Positions 1-9,172 of a stretch of DNA of 64,000 nt are shown piece after piece. Numbering within the stretch: position 1 is the first letter of the stretch; every line of letters begins with the position of its first letter. The position numbers and the translations under genes are program-made. Below the pieces are notes generated by a model that was not told the origin of the DNA, searched no databases, and saw only the letters and a program-made list of their open reading frames with translations. This DNA is from Bacteroidia bacterium (GTDB lineage Bacteria > Bacteroidota > Bacteroidia > B-17B0 > Aurantibacillaceae), in contig JAEUTP010000017.1 in NCBI GenBank assembly GCA_016787705.1, positions 567,511 through 631,510 of the forward strand, read 5' to 3'.

Positions 1-1
1 T

Positions 2-763
2 TTGTTTTTTATTGGATCACTATTTTTTATTTCCTGTGAAAAAGACCAGGAAATAAAGCCTAACCCAAAAACAGAAACCCCTGTAACTGCCGGCAAAACA
101 AGTACGGTGTTTAATTTTAATGCCCTGGCAGATAATTTACCTTTAATACCAACTACAAAATGGTATATAAATGCCAATGGTGATAATTATACTATTACCC
201 GCTTTAACTATTATATCAGTAATATTAAATTAAAAAAAGATGATGGTTCTGTTTTTTACGAAACAGAAAGCTACCATGTTATAAAACATTTAGAAGGTGC
301 AAAGTCATTTACGGTTTCGGGTATGCCGGAAGGAGATTATAACCAAATAGAATTTACAATTGGTGTGGATAGCGCAAGAAATGTAAGTGGCGCACAGGTA
401 GGGGATCTGTCGCCCGATTCGTTAATGTTCTGGACCTGGAGCACAGGTTATATCTTTTTTAAATTAGAAGGTGAATATCAAACGTTGAACTCGATGCCTG
501 GCGCAACTTACGCCATGCACATTGGCGGCTTTGCAGGAAAAGATAATTGCTTAAAAAAATGCACGTTTAACCTTACTAATAAAATAAGTGTAAAAAAGGA
601 TAATCAGCCCAAGATTTTTTATGATGTGAATATTAACGAGATCTTTAACAATCCAACAGTAATTGATTTGGATTCTTATTATGTAATTGCAAGCGGACAA
701 CATGGTAAAACATTGGCCGCAAATTACAGCGATATGTTCAGCATCAACCATATTGAAAATTAG
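2..763 (+). CDS. MbnP-like lipoprotein, 5' end outside the window
   Basis: Secreted lipoprotein of about 253 visible residues. The frame is open from the window edge, so the true start is probably upstream; the visible part begins with a hydrophobic stretch ending in a lipobox (FISC, Cys about residue 12), followed by a charged linker. The central part, with a GVDSARNVSGAQ-like segment, LSPDSLMFW and GYIFFKLEG, matches my memory of the MbnP family, small periplasmic or surface proteins linked to copper or methanobactin handling in some bacteria. The role here is unknown. The following gene overlaps the stop by a few bases, suggesting one transcript. Family assignment is by motif recall, not alignment. 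Confidence 0.7.
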   Translation: MFFIGSLFFISCEKDQEIKPNPKTETPVTAGKTSTVFNFNALADNLPLIPTTKWYINANGDNYTITRFNYYISNIKLKKDDGSVFYETESYHVIKHLEGAKSFTVSGMPEGDYNQIEFTIGVDSARNVSGAQVGDLSPDSLMFWTWSTGYIFFKLEGEYQTLNSMPGATYAMHIGGFAGKDNCLKKCTFNLTNKISVKKDNQPKIFYDVNINEIFNNPTVIDLDSYYVIASGQHGKTLAANYSDMFSINHIEN

Positions 764-2222
764 TATCCTTTTTTCAAAACTCCATTATATAAAGATCAGA
801 GCTTTTTTTAAATATTTATTTTTTGGTTTTATTGCTACAAAGGGCATTTCACAAAATGTAATTATTAAGGGAAAAGCGCACGTTCAGTATGCCGGTAAAA
901 CTATTCAGTTAAGTTCGTTAACAGATTATATTACCAACACCAAACAAAAAGAAGACATTGATACTATTCAAAGCGATGGTTATTTTGAGTTGCATTATCA
1001 AACGGATGTTACGCGCCCTGTTTTTTTTAATATCAATAATGTAGTGGCAAAAATGTATGTTCAGCCCGATTTTGTGTACGGCATTACCATTCCTGAACTG
1101 GAGAAAGATTTTGATTATAAGAACGATGCCGAATTGCCCATTGATATTGGTATTATAGGAAATGATTCAACCGAATTAAATGTGTTGACTTTTGATTTTC
1201 AAAAACAATTTAACAAGTTATTTGATGGTCAGGACGGAAAATTTTTGTCGCGTCCTATGATCTTTCAACGGGCTGATACACTAAAAAAAAGATCTGATAA
1301 GCGTTATGCGAATATTAAAAATGGGTATTTTTTAAATTATGTTGAGTATTCAATTGCTTCGGTTAATGCCAGTGTTTCGAGAGGCGAGAATTTTTTGATC
1401 AATACTTATATTATCAATAAGCCCATTCAATACGATCATTACGAATACATGCAATTTTTTAATGCTTGTTTTAAAGGTTATTTAAATACTTACGCTTCTA
1501 TGCAAAAGGGGCAAACACTTTACAATATTATTAATGTGAAAGGTGACTATAATTTGCTGTCGGATTTTTTAAAGGAAGATAAATTTTTGAAGTCTGATAC
1601 CTTACGCGAATTAGTGATCTTAAAAAACCTTTGGGATTTTTATTTTAATTCTGAATTTGTACCTGAAGCTGTTTCGCAAGTTACATCGCAATTACACCAG
1701 GCCACAAAAATAAAGCAGCATAAAAAAATTGCTATTTCTATGTTAGCCTACTTTAATAAAATGCAAACAGGCTCCGTAGCTCCCGGATTTTCAGCGCGAA
1801 CAAAGGAAGGGACCATGGGAACTTTAAATTCTTTTAAAGGACGCTGGGTATATCTGAATTTTTTCTCTACGTCTAATGTGGAGAGTTTGAGAGAAATGCC
1901 AAAGATAGATGCGCTTCGAAAAAAGTTTGGAGATAAAGTTGTTTTTGTAAGTATTTGTTTGGATGATAGTTTAAAAAGTTACATTAATTATTTAAAAGCA
2001 AATCCAAAATTTAATTGGACTATTTGGTACAATTACGATAAATCAATTACCAAAACAGCAAAAGATAATTATTTTGTTACGGGTACCGAGGCCTATTTCT
2101 TTATCAATAATCTCGGCTACCTGGCACAATCACCAGCATTGGCGCCGTCAAAAGGTATTGAGTATAAATTAAATTATATCTTTAAGCCCACGCGCCGTAA
2201 TACAAAAACCGGCATCCGATAA
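753..2222 (+). CDS. Exported thioredoxin-fold protein lacking active-site cysteines
   Basis: The open frame runs back to 687, but I prefer a TTG start at 753: it overlaps the upstream stop by only 11 bases and gives a good signal peptide (KISILFSKLHYIKIRAFF, then a hydrophobic run ending near GISQ). The N-terminal two thirds resemble the poorly conserved helical/beta region of Bacteroidota TlpA-like proteins. The last ~140 residues are an AhpC-TSA/TlpA-like thioredoxin fold (VAPGFSARTKEG, GRWVYLNFFSTSN, VVFVSICLDDS). Where CxxC normally follows the WVYLNFF strand the sequence reads STSNVES, so thiol redox activity is not expected. Probably a periplasmic or outer-membrane-anchored protein of unknown role, co-transcribed with the lipoprotein before it. 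Confidence 0.7.
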   Translation: MKISILFSKLHYIKIRAFFKYLFFGFIATKGISQNVIIKGKAHVQYAGKTIQLSSLTDYITNTKQKEDIDTIQSDGYFELHYQTDVTRPVFFNINNVVAKMYVQPDFVYGITIPELEKDFDYKNDAELPIDIGIIGNDSTELNVLTFDFQKQFNKLFDGQDGKFLSRPMIFQRADTLKKRSDKRYANIKNGYFLNYVEYSIASVNASVSRGENFLINTYIINKPIQYDHYEYMQFFNACFKGYLNTYASMQKGQTLYNIINVKGDYNLLSDFLKEDKFLKSDTLRELVILKNLWDFYFNSEFVPEAVSQVTSQLHQATKIKQHKKIAISMLAYFNKMQTGSVAPGFSARTKEGTMGTLNSFKGRWVYLNFFSTSNVESLREMPKIDALRKKFGDKVVFVSICLDDSLKSYINYLKANPKFNWTIWYNYDKSITKTAKDNYFVTGTEAYFFINNLGYLAQSPALAPSKGIEYKLNYIFKPTRRNTKTGIR

Positions 2223-2226
2223 ATTT

Positions 2227-2946
2227 GTGAATACAAAAATAAATAACACTTCCATTTGGCCTGAACAAATTGTTTATGAAGATAATCATATTATTGTCAT
2301 CAATAAATTGCCATCAGAAATAGTGCAGGGAGATAAAACAGGCGATATGCCTTTAAGTGAGAAGATCAAGAATTTTATTAAGGTAAGAGATAGCAAACCG
2401 GGCAATGTGTTTTGTGGGGTTATACATCGTTTAGACAGGCCTGTGAGCGGATTAATTATTTTCGCTAAGACAAGTAAAGCATTAGCACGTTTTAATGAAT
2501 TATTTCGAGAGAAAACAATTCAAAAAACATATTTAGCGGTAGTAAAAAACCGTCCGCCAAAAGAGTCTGATAAATTAATTCATTTTATTACAAAAAATGA
2601 AAAGACAAATATGTCGAAGGCTCATATTAAACCTGTTCCTAATGCTTTAAGAGCAGAGTTGGATTATGAATTAATTGCTTCATCGGATAATTATCATTTA
2701 TTAAAAATAGCACTTCATACAGGGCGTCATCACCAAATTCGCGCACAGCTTTCTGCAATTGGTTGCCCCATAAAGGGCGATCTGAAATATGGTTTTGCAA
2801 GAACTAACGATGCTGGCTTTATTCATTTGCACAGCTATCAAATTGATTTTGTTCATCCTATCAAAGATGAACAGGTGAGCATTAAAGCATTTCCTGTTAC
2901 GAGTGATTCTGTTTGGAATTATTTTTCAAAGCAGGAGATTAAATAA
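2227..2946 (+). CDS. RluA-family RNA pseudouridine synthase
   Basis: Converts specific uridines in rRNA or tRNA to pseudouridine. The protein (239 residues, GTG start four bases after the previous stop) is a single catalytic domain without an N-terminal S4 domain. The family signature HRLDRPVSGLIIFAKT contains the catalytic Asp; other marks are KTYLAVVKN and the C-terminal motif GRHHQIRAQLSAIGCPIKGD. Length and lack of S4 resemble short RluA/RluC-like enzymes; the target uridine cannot be told from sequence. The tight spacing suggests read-through from the upstream gene, and a palindromic element starts directly after the stop codon. Confidence 0.92.
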   Translation: MNTKINNTSIWPEQIVYEDNHIIVINKLPSEIVQGDKTGDMPLSEKIKNFIKVRDSKPGNVFCGVIHRLDRPVSGLIIFAKTSKALARFNELFREKTIQKTYLAVVKNRPPKESDKLIHFITKNEKTNMSKAHIKPVPNALRAELDYELIASSDNYHLLKIALHTGRHHQIRAQLSAIGCPIKGDLKYGFARTNDAGFIHLHSYQIDFVHPIKDEQVSIKAFPVTSDSVWNYFSKQEIK

Positions 2947-3107
2947 GCCACTAATTTCACTAATTACACAAATTTTATGATTTGAATCGTAGAATAACAC
3001 ATTTGTGTATTTATCATTTTTCAAATAATAATTATTTGAAAAATAAATTCTCACAAAACGTAATAAACATTTAGATGTTTTTCTTTGCAATTAGTGAAAT
3101 TAGTGGC
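2947..3107. repeat. Nested palindromic element, copy 1
   Basis: A 161-bp intergenic element with perfect 19-bp inverted ends (GCCACTAATTTCACTAATT at 2947-2965, its reverse complement at 3089-3107). In the middle is a second perfect palindrome with 14-bp arms and a one-base centre (3016-3029 and 3031-3044). The ends are made of tandem ~9-nt units (CACTAATTT, CACTAATTA, CACAAATTT). It could form a cruciform or a three-arm RNA. It starts immediately after the rluA-like stop and may also act as a transcript end. A diverged second copy lies at 13174-13333. Confidence 0.85.
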
Positions 3108-3229
3108 ATTAAAAAAAATGCGCAATAACTTCCATTCTCAAAAAAGTTACACCTTGTTCAAAAAAATAAAGTGTGTAACCATTTATGTTTTTTTGGCTTT
3201 ATACATCATAACCAAAAAATACAAACACT

Positions 3230-4897
3230 ATGAGTAATGCAAAAGAAACTCCACGCCAGAAAATGATAGGCATGATGTACCTCGTGCTCACCTGCCTCCT
3301 TGCTTTAAATGTTACTAAAGAAGTATTGCAGGGCTTTGTTACCATTAACGAGAGTATTGAAACCACCAATTCAAACTTTACAGCTAATACAAAAAACATG
3401 ATGAAGGCTTTTGACGATGCCATTAAAAAAGGTAAGAACGAAGTAAAGCCCTATTATGCAAAAGCAAAAGAAGTTACACAATTATCGCAAACAACATTTG
3501 ATTACATAACTACATTAAAACAAAACATACAACAATACACCGAAGACGTTAAAGGCTCTGATACTATGAAATTAGCAAGAATAGAGAATCTTGATAATTT
3601 TGATAAACCAACCTATTTACTCATTGGCCCGGATGAAACAAAACCGGTAGATACAAAATATTCTGCAAAAGAACTGCGTAAGAATATTACTACTTTGACA
3701 TCGGCGCTCAATAAAATGATAGATGACATGCATGAAACAAAAGGAACCGTTATACCAAAAGCGGATTATGATATTTTAAAAGAGAAAATAAAACTATTTA
3801 CACCGCACGATAATTTTAGAGATAAAGATGGCAAAGCCATTGGCTGGGAAATAAAGAATTTTTACAACATGCCTTTAGCGGGTGTTATTACCAATCTTTC
3901 CAAAATGCAGAGTGATATACGTAGTATTGAATCTGAAATGGTAACTACTTTTGCATCTGCTGCCGGTAAATTAAATTTAGTATTAAATGATTTTCAGGCA
4001 CGCATTGTACCGGTAAGTAATTATGTACAATCAGGCTCGCCATTTACCGCTGATGTTTTTTTAACGGCATCTTCGAGCGAATTTACAGAGGAGAACATGC
4101 AGTTTGTTTTGGGTGATATGGATACTGCTACAGGCAAATTAGCCGAAGGTGCTATTGTATTGCCAATTGATAAAGGCACAGGAAAAATAAACATTCCTAC
4201 AAGTGCAGCCGGACATAAAGAGATAAATGGTTGGATAAAACTAAAAGGCGCAGATGGTTTTTATAAATATTTTAAGTATAACAATGAATATGTTGTAGCT
4301 AATGCCGCAGTAGCTATTAGTCCTGATAAAATGAATGTATTTTATATTGGTGTTGATAACCCTTTAACTGTTTCTGCTGCGGGTGTTGCACCAACAGATC
4401 TTGTGGTAAATGTAAGCGGATGTGGCGCTAGCTTGAGCAGCAACGGCAATGGTAAATACATAGCTAAAGCGGTAACATCAGGTACATGTATTGTTACTGT
4501 AATGGCAAGAACAGCAGACGGATTAAAGCAACAAGGTCCGCCACAGGTTTTCAGGGTTAAGAAATTTCCAAACCCACCTATGAAAATATCAGGCAAAACA
4601 ACTTATGGTAATTTAGAGATGAACGTAGCGGAAGCAAAAAATATAAATGGTGTAGGAGTTGATAATGCAGGTTTTGATTTTAGTACAACGTTTAAGATGA
4701 ATGATTTTGTAGTGAATATTGTAAGTGCAAATGGTGTAAGTCCTGATTACAAATGCACGGGTAACCAGTTGTCAGTGGAGGCTAAAGCAGCGCTTTCGAA
4801 GGTGAAGGCAGGCAATAAGATCTATTTTGAAAGCATTCATGTACAGGCACCTGATGGGCCGCGGGAGTTTGGAACTGTAAAAATTGTAGTGAGGTAG
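3230..4897 (+). CDS. gldM: GldM-family type IX secretion / gliding motor protein
   Basis: GldM is the inner-membrane-anchored periplasmic shaft of the GldLM proton-driven motor of the type IX secretion system. The start region ETPRQKMIGMMYLVLTCLLALNV (residues about 6-28) is the characteristic GldM N-terminus with its single transmembrane helix, followed by a helical segment and beta-rich periplasmic domains; 555 residues is slightly longer than usual (~510-520). The usual neighbours gldK, gldL and gldN are not here: upstream is a pseudouridine synthase and downstream an arginase-family gene. It may be a second paralogue or part of a split locus. A rho-independent terminator follows at 4921-4953, so it looks monocistronic. 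Confidence 0.85.
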   Translation: MSNAKETPRQKMIGMMYLVLTCLLALNVTKEVLQGFVTINESIETTNSNFTANTKNMMKAFDDAIKKGKNEVKPYYAKAKEVTQLSQTTFDYITTLKQNIQQYTEDVKGSDTMKLARIENLDNFDKPTYLLIGPDETKPVDTKYSAKELRKNITTLTSALNKMIDDMHETKGTVIPKADYDILKEKIKLFTPHDNFRDKDGKAIGWEIKNFYNMPLAGVITNLSKMQSDIRSIESEMVTTFASAAGKLNLVLNDFQARIVPVSNYVQSGSPFTADVFLTASSSEFTEENMQFVLGDMDTATGKLAEGAIVLPIDKGTGKINIPTSAAGHKEINGWIKLKGADGFYKYFKYNNEYVVANAAVAISPDKMNVFYIGVDNPLTVSAAGVAPTDLVVNVSGCGASLSSNGNGKYIAKAVTSGTCIVTVMARTADGLKQQGPPQVFRVKKFPNPPMKISGKTTYGNLEMNVAEAKNINGVGVDNAGFDFSTTFKMNDFVVNIVSANGVSPDYKCTGNQLSVEAKAALSKVKAGNKIYFESIHVQAPDGPREFGTVKIVVR

Positions 4898-4920
4898 GTT
4901 TTAAACAGACACCTGTTCCC

Positions 4921-4953
4921 AAAAAGGCCTTATTAAGTAGATAATGCCTTTTT
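4921..4953 (+). terminator. Rho-independent terminator after gldM
   Basis: AAAAAGGC (4921-4928) pairs with GCCTTTTT (4946-4953), and the stem extends inward through CTTAT/ATAAT with one mismatch. The run of T at the 3' side fits an intrinsic terminator 23 bases after the gldM stop. Confidence 0.75.
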
Positions 4954-4974
4954 ATTTAAATTAATTTTATTGTA

Positions 4975-6003
4975 ATGAAAACGGTAAAGGTTTATACAGC
5001 AGAAGACGTGATAAAAATGACACGTATGCGTAGCGGCGAATTAAAGATAGGTGAAGTAGTAGAGGCCACTAAAGGCAGTTGGAAAGACGATCTCGAAGTT
5101 AGTTCTGCTAAATTTGTTATTGTTGGTATACCCGAGGATATTGGGGTGCGAGCCAATTACGGAAGAGCAGGAGCAAGCAGCGCCTTTAAACCGGCCATTG
5201 AAAGTTTTTTAATACAACAATGTAATAGTTTTTTAAACGCGAAAAATATTTTTGTACTGGGCGAAGTGTTTGTGGATGACCTGATGGAGAAAGCCCTGAT
5301 GTATGACCCAAAAGATAAGAACGATATGGTACATTTGCGCCAGTTGGTGGCTTTGGTAGATGAAAAGGTAACTGAAGTAATTAAAACAATTGTAGAGTTT
5401 AAAAAAATTCCCATTATTATTGGTGGCGGACATAACAATGCGTATGGCAACATTAGCGGTACCTTTCATGCACTTAACAAAAAAATAAATGTAATTAATT
5501 GTGATCCGCATCTGGATTTTCGTCAGCTGGAAGGAAGGCACAGCGGTAACGGTTTTAGTTATGCGTTTAAGAACGGTTACATTAACAAATATGCTGTGTT
5601 GTGCATGCACGAACAATACAACAGTAAAATTGCATTAGAACAATTTAAAAATAACCCTGAGCAATTATTCTATAACACTTATGAAAGTGTTTTTGTACGT
5701 GAAGAAATGGATTTTACTAAAGCCGTACAACAATGTATTGGCTTTGTGAAAAACGAAGTGTGTGGTGTGGAAATTGATCTTGACTCTATTACAAACGTAC
5801 CATCCAGTGCTAAAACAAGTTCCGGCATATCACCTATACAGGCACGCCAGTATATTTTTAACTGTGCCAAACATTTAAACGCCGTTTATTTGCATATTGC
5901 CGAAGGTGCTCCCGTGCTCTCGCACATTAAAGCAGATAATAAGACCGGTAAGTTAATTGCTTATTTAATGAGTGATTTTATTAAGGGTTTTGAGGTAAAA
6001 TAA
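4975..6003 (+). CDS. Arginase/formimidoylglutamase-family hydrolase
   Basis: Manganese-dependent ureohydrolase-fold enzyme (342 residues); in Bacteroidota such proteins are usually annotated as formimidoylglutamase, which releases formamide from formiminoglutamate in histidine breakdown. Metal-ligand motifs are visible: GGGHNNAYG (first His), NCDPHLDFR (the DAHxD equivalent) and GVEIDLDSI (the SxDxD equivalent, with E in place of S). The rest of the third motif departs from the arginase consensus. No other hut genes are nearby, so the substrate is inferred. It follows the gldM terminator and sits alone before a convergent kinase gene. Confidence 0.8.
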   Translation: MKTVKVYTAEDVIKMTRMRSGELKIGEVVEATKGSWKDDLEVSSAKFVIVGIPEDIGVRANYGRAGASSAFKPAIESFLIQQCNSFLNAKNIFVLGEVFVDDLMEKALMYDPKDKNDMVHLRQLVALVDEKVTEVIKTIVEFKKIPIIIGGGHNNAYGNISGTFHALNKKINVINCDPHLDFRQLEGRHSGNGFSYAFKNGYINKYAVLCMHEQYNSKIALEQFKNNPEQLFYNTYESVFVREEMDFTKAVQQCIGFVKNEVCGVEIDLDSITNVPSSAKTSSGISPIQARQYIFNCAKHLNAVYLHIAEGAPVLSHIKADNKTGKLIAYLMSDFIKGFEVK

Positions 6004-6016
6004 TAGCCTCTTTGAT

Positions 6017-6057
6017 ATATTATGTATATATTATGTATGTTTTATGTATATAATATG
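6017..6057. repeat. Short AT-rich direct repeats between convergent genes
   Basis: Three near-identical TATTATGTA / TTTTATGTA units occur in a row in the 214-base gap between the arginase-family gene and the convergent kinase gene. No stable GC-containing terminator hairpin was seen. It may be slippage-prone DNA or simply low-complexity sequence; nothing else was found in this gap. Confidence 0.4.
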
Positions 6058-6217
6058 ATGGGATGTTTAGGCAATATATGAAGGCTGTAAATACAATGTA
6101 TGTAGGTTAGAGGCAATAATTACCATTATACTATAACTAGTTTAAAAGTGGGTACTGCATTCAGGAAAAATAGCAAAACGAAAATTTGCTATTGCATTAT
6201 TCAAAGAATAAAACAAT

Positions 6218-8986
6218 TTAAACACAGGGTATTATAATGTTAAATTGAGAACCTTTACCCGGTTCACTCTCAACGTATAAAACGCCTCCTAAATTATTTA
6301 CTATTTTTTTACAAATTGCCAGACCAACACCCGATCCGTCGTAAGCACTTTTTTCATGAAGTCGTTTAAATACTTCAAATATCTGGTCATAATACTTTGC
6401 GTCAATGCCAATACCGTTATCACTTACACTTATTTTATGATAAGTTTTTTGGTTACCTGGTTTTCTTAAATGTTCAGGGATGTCGTTACTTTTAATTTCT
6501 TTAGCGGAAATAATTATAACAGGCTTAACATCTTTTTTTGAGAATTTAAGTGCATTATTAATGAGGTTATAAAATAGTTGGTTCATGTGCAGTGGCACTG
6601 CATTTATAGTTGGTAGTTGATTTATTTCCAGTTTTGCTTCCTTTTCTGTGATCAGCAATTCAAAATCACTTTTCAGATCCTGAACTACCTTATTCAGATC
6701 AACAGGTTGAGTTTTACCATTTGTAGATTTAAGAAGGCGTGAAAATTCAAGAAGGTCTTTAATTAGAAGGCTCATGCGCTCTGCCGAGCGATTAATCTTT
6801 TCAACAAAATCGCGCGATTGATTTGCAAGTTCGGGCTGCTCTGCTAAACGGCCGGAAAAAATGCGCATTTTTCTTAACGGTTCCTGCAAATCATGACTTG
6901 CCACATAAGCATACTGCTCCAATTCAGCATTACTATCTGTAAGTCTTTTATTGGAATCAGATAATTCCTCATTGGTTGCTGTCATTTCTTCATTAATGGC
7001 TTCTAACTCTTCTGTTCTTTTTTGAACTTCAGTTTCCAGCGCGAGTTGAAGTTGTTTTTGAAGTGTAACATCCTGCGCTGTACCTATAATTTGTGAAGGG
7101 TTACCTGCATCATCCAGCACAAGCTGTCCGTGAGCGTGAATGATTCTTTCAACTTTTTTTAATTGATTAGTTATTGCATATACTTCGTCAAATATTGGGC
7201 CTCCAACATTCATGGTCTGTCTTAATGCTGCCATTACCCTTGCACGATCCTGTTCGGCAACGCGAGGACTGTCCCCCTCAAGGTAGGCCTCATTTATGCC
7301 GAGCCATTCCCTCATTCTTGGCGAATAAGTTATTTTTTTTGTTGGTATATCTATACTCCAGGTACCTAATTGTGCCAGTTCAATGGCGCCGTTCAATTTT
7401 GTTTCAGCGTCTTCTACTTTTTGCCTGGCTGTTACCTGTGAAGTAATATCTGTGGCAGTAACAATTATACCGTAAATAATTCCTTCGGTATTCTTTAACG
7501 CCTTGTATATGTAACTGTAATAACCGGCTTGAAGTTTGCCATTTTTGATAAGCATAATGCGTTCTTCGTTTTGCTCATAACTAACACCTGTTTTATAAAC
7601 CTGTAACATGGTGGTTGGCATATGCGTGTTCTGAAGTTCTGGAAAAACCTCACTATAGGTTTTGCCTATGATAGAATTGTCCTTTTCAAGTAATTTGAAC
7701 ATGGCCTGGTTAACGCTTTTAATAGTCATTTGCTCACCTATATATACTATTTTTGCGATAGGGGAGTGGTCAATAACACTCCTTGCAAATAACTCTGCTT
7801 CCTCCAGCTCTTTTTTTGATCTCACCTCAGTACTAACATCAATGGCCATATCCATAATACCATACACCTTGCCTGTTTCGTCAAAAAGTGGTTTATAGGT
7901 AAAATCAAAATAAAATGTATCCAGCTTACCATTTACAACAAGATCAGCCGGCGTTGCCTTGCCCGAAAAAGGTTTGCCGGTAATGTAAATATTATCCAGT
8001 ATGTCAATAAATGGTTGTCCTTCGAGTTCGGGTAAAGCTTTTATAAGCGGCATGCCAATAACAGACGCAGTTTTGCCCCAAACGTTTAGCATCATTTCGT
8101 TGGCCACTTCAATGGTATGATCTGGCCCTGTAAATAAGCAGGTGGCAATGGGTGCATTTTCTATAAGCGATCTGAATTTTACTTCATTCTTACGGTTGTT
8201 CTCAACAGCTCTTATCAGTTCTTCTATATCCAGGCAATATCCGGCGTAACCACCATAACTTCCATCGCAGTTATAAAAAGGGTCACCCTCGGCACGGCAG
8301 TAAACTATGCTGTTATCTGCTTTCTTGATACGAAATTCTACCTTGTAGTGTTGTTTATGTGTTATAGCGTTTAAAAAAGCATCTATTGCTTCCTGGCGGT
8401 CTTCCTCTATTATAGCATTGGCCCATCCATTTCCGAGCAGGTCTTCGTAAGCCATACCCGTCCAGTCAACCAACGTTTTATTAATATATGTAAGTTGGCC
8501 ATTTACGTCTGAAAGCCAAAGACCTGTGGGCGAAGAGTTAGCAACCTTCTCAAACTGATCTTCCATTTTTTTTTGGGCCAATCCGGAAAGCTTCTGTTCT
8601 GTTATGTCCTGCAATATGCCATTAAAGCGATAGGCTTGGTTTTGTTCATTAAACCATGCCTTGCCATTTGCTACTACAAACATTTGATGATTGGTGTTAG
8701 AATTGACGATGGAGTATTCAATAGTATATTTGCCGCCGGAAGTATGGTCAAGCGCGCGGTTAATGGCGGCAGTTACGCGTTCCCGATCAGCGGGAATGAT
8801 TGCATTTATTGCGGCAGTTAACTCAACTTCTTCATTAGGGCCCAATCCAAACCACTTTTTCAATCGGTTATTACACTTAAACCTTCCTGTAAATGGATCA
8901 AGGTCCCACGTGCCAAGTTCCGCTGCATCAATGGCAAAAGCCAACTCATCGTTATTTTCAGGGGTATTCTGTTTTGTTAAACTCAT
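6218..8986 (-). CDS. Cytoplasmic five-PAS hybrid-free sensor histidine kinase
   Basis: A 922-residue sensor kinase with no transmembrane helix. Five PAS-like domains can be followed at roughly residues 16-134, 145-256, 271-391, 403-521 and 533-648 (the first and fifth share an ELGTW/QLGTW start). Next comes a coiled coil rich in Glu (about 650-690), a HisKA domain with phospho-acceptor motif ASHDLQEPLRKM, and an HATPase domain with N box NQLFYNLINNALKFSK, G1 DNGIGID and G2 SGVGLAICKK. It has no receiver domain of its own. It is divergent from a single-domain response regulator at 9173, the obvious candidate partner. Signals sensed are unknown; PAS domains often bind small ligands or sense redox. 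Confidence 0.93.
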   Translation of the reverse strand: MSLTKQNTPENNDELAFAIDAAELGTWDLDPFTGRFKCNNRLKKWFGLGPNEEVELTAAINAIIPADRERVTAAINRALDHTSGGKYTIEYSIVNSNTNHQMFVVANGKAWFNEQNQAYRFNGILQDITEQKLSGLAQKKMEDQFEKVANSSPTGLWLSDVNGQLTYINKTLVDWTGMAYEDLLGNGWANAIIEEDRQEAIDAFLNAITHKQHYKVEFRIKKADNSIVYCRAEGDPFYNCDGSYGGYAGYCLDIEELIRAVENNRKNEVKFRSLIENAPIATCLFTGPDHTIEVANEMMLNVWGKTASVIGMPLIKALPELEGQPFIDILDNIYITGKPFSGKATPADLVVNGKLDTFYFDFTYKPLFDETGKVYGIMDMAIDVSTEVRSKKELEEAELFARSVIDHSPIAKIVYIGEQMTIKSVNQAMFKLLEKDNSIIGKTYSEVFPELQNTHMPTTMLQVYKTGVSYEQNEERIMLIKNGKLQAGYYSYIYKALKNTEGIIYGIIVTATDITSQVTARQKVEDAETKLNGAIELAQLGTWSIDIPTKKITYSPRMREWLGINEAYLEGDSPRVAEQDRARVMAALRQTMNVGGPIFDEVYAITNQLKKVERIIHAHGQLVLDDAGNPSQIIGTAQDVTLQKQLQLALETEVQKRTEELEAINEEMTATNEELSDSNKRLTDSNAELEQYAYVASHDLQEPLRKMRIFSGRLAEQPELANQSRDFVEKINRSAERMSLLIKDLLEFSRLLKSTNGKTQPVDLNKVVQDLKSDFELLITEKEAKLEINQLPTINAVPLHMNQLFYNLINNALKFSKKDVKPVIIISAKEIKSNDIPEHLRKPGNQKTYHKISVSDNGIGIDAKYYDQIFEVFKRLHEKSAYDGSGVGLAICKKIVNNLGGVLYVESEPGKGSQFNIIIPCV

Positions 8987-9172
8987 CGTTATGTACCGTT
9001 TTATTTTACGTAGTTATTAAATATTCCTTTATGTTACGCAGTTGTTTGATAATTTATTTATAGGCTGAGGGGCCTCATCAATTGCATGCGCAAAAACTCT
9101 GGCACCAAAATTATAAAACGGATGTACAAATAACCATCATAACACAAAAATGTTTATTATTTTTGTTTATTC

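Noticed and set aside
3146..3179. GTTACAC..GTGTAAC inverted repeat upstream of gldM
   Set aside because: Only 7-bp arms with a 20-base gap and no matching regulator nearby; could be chance in AT-rich DNA.
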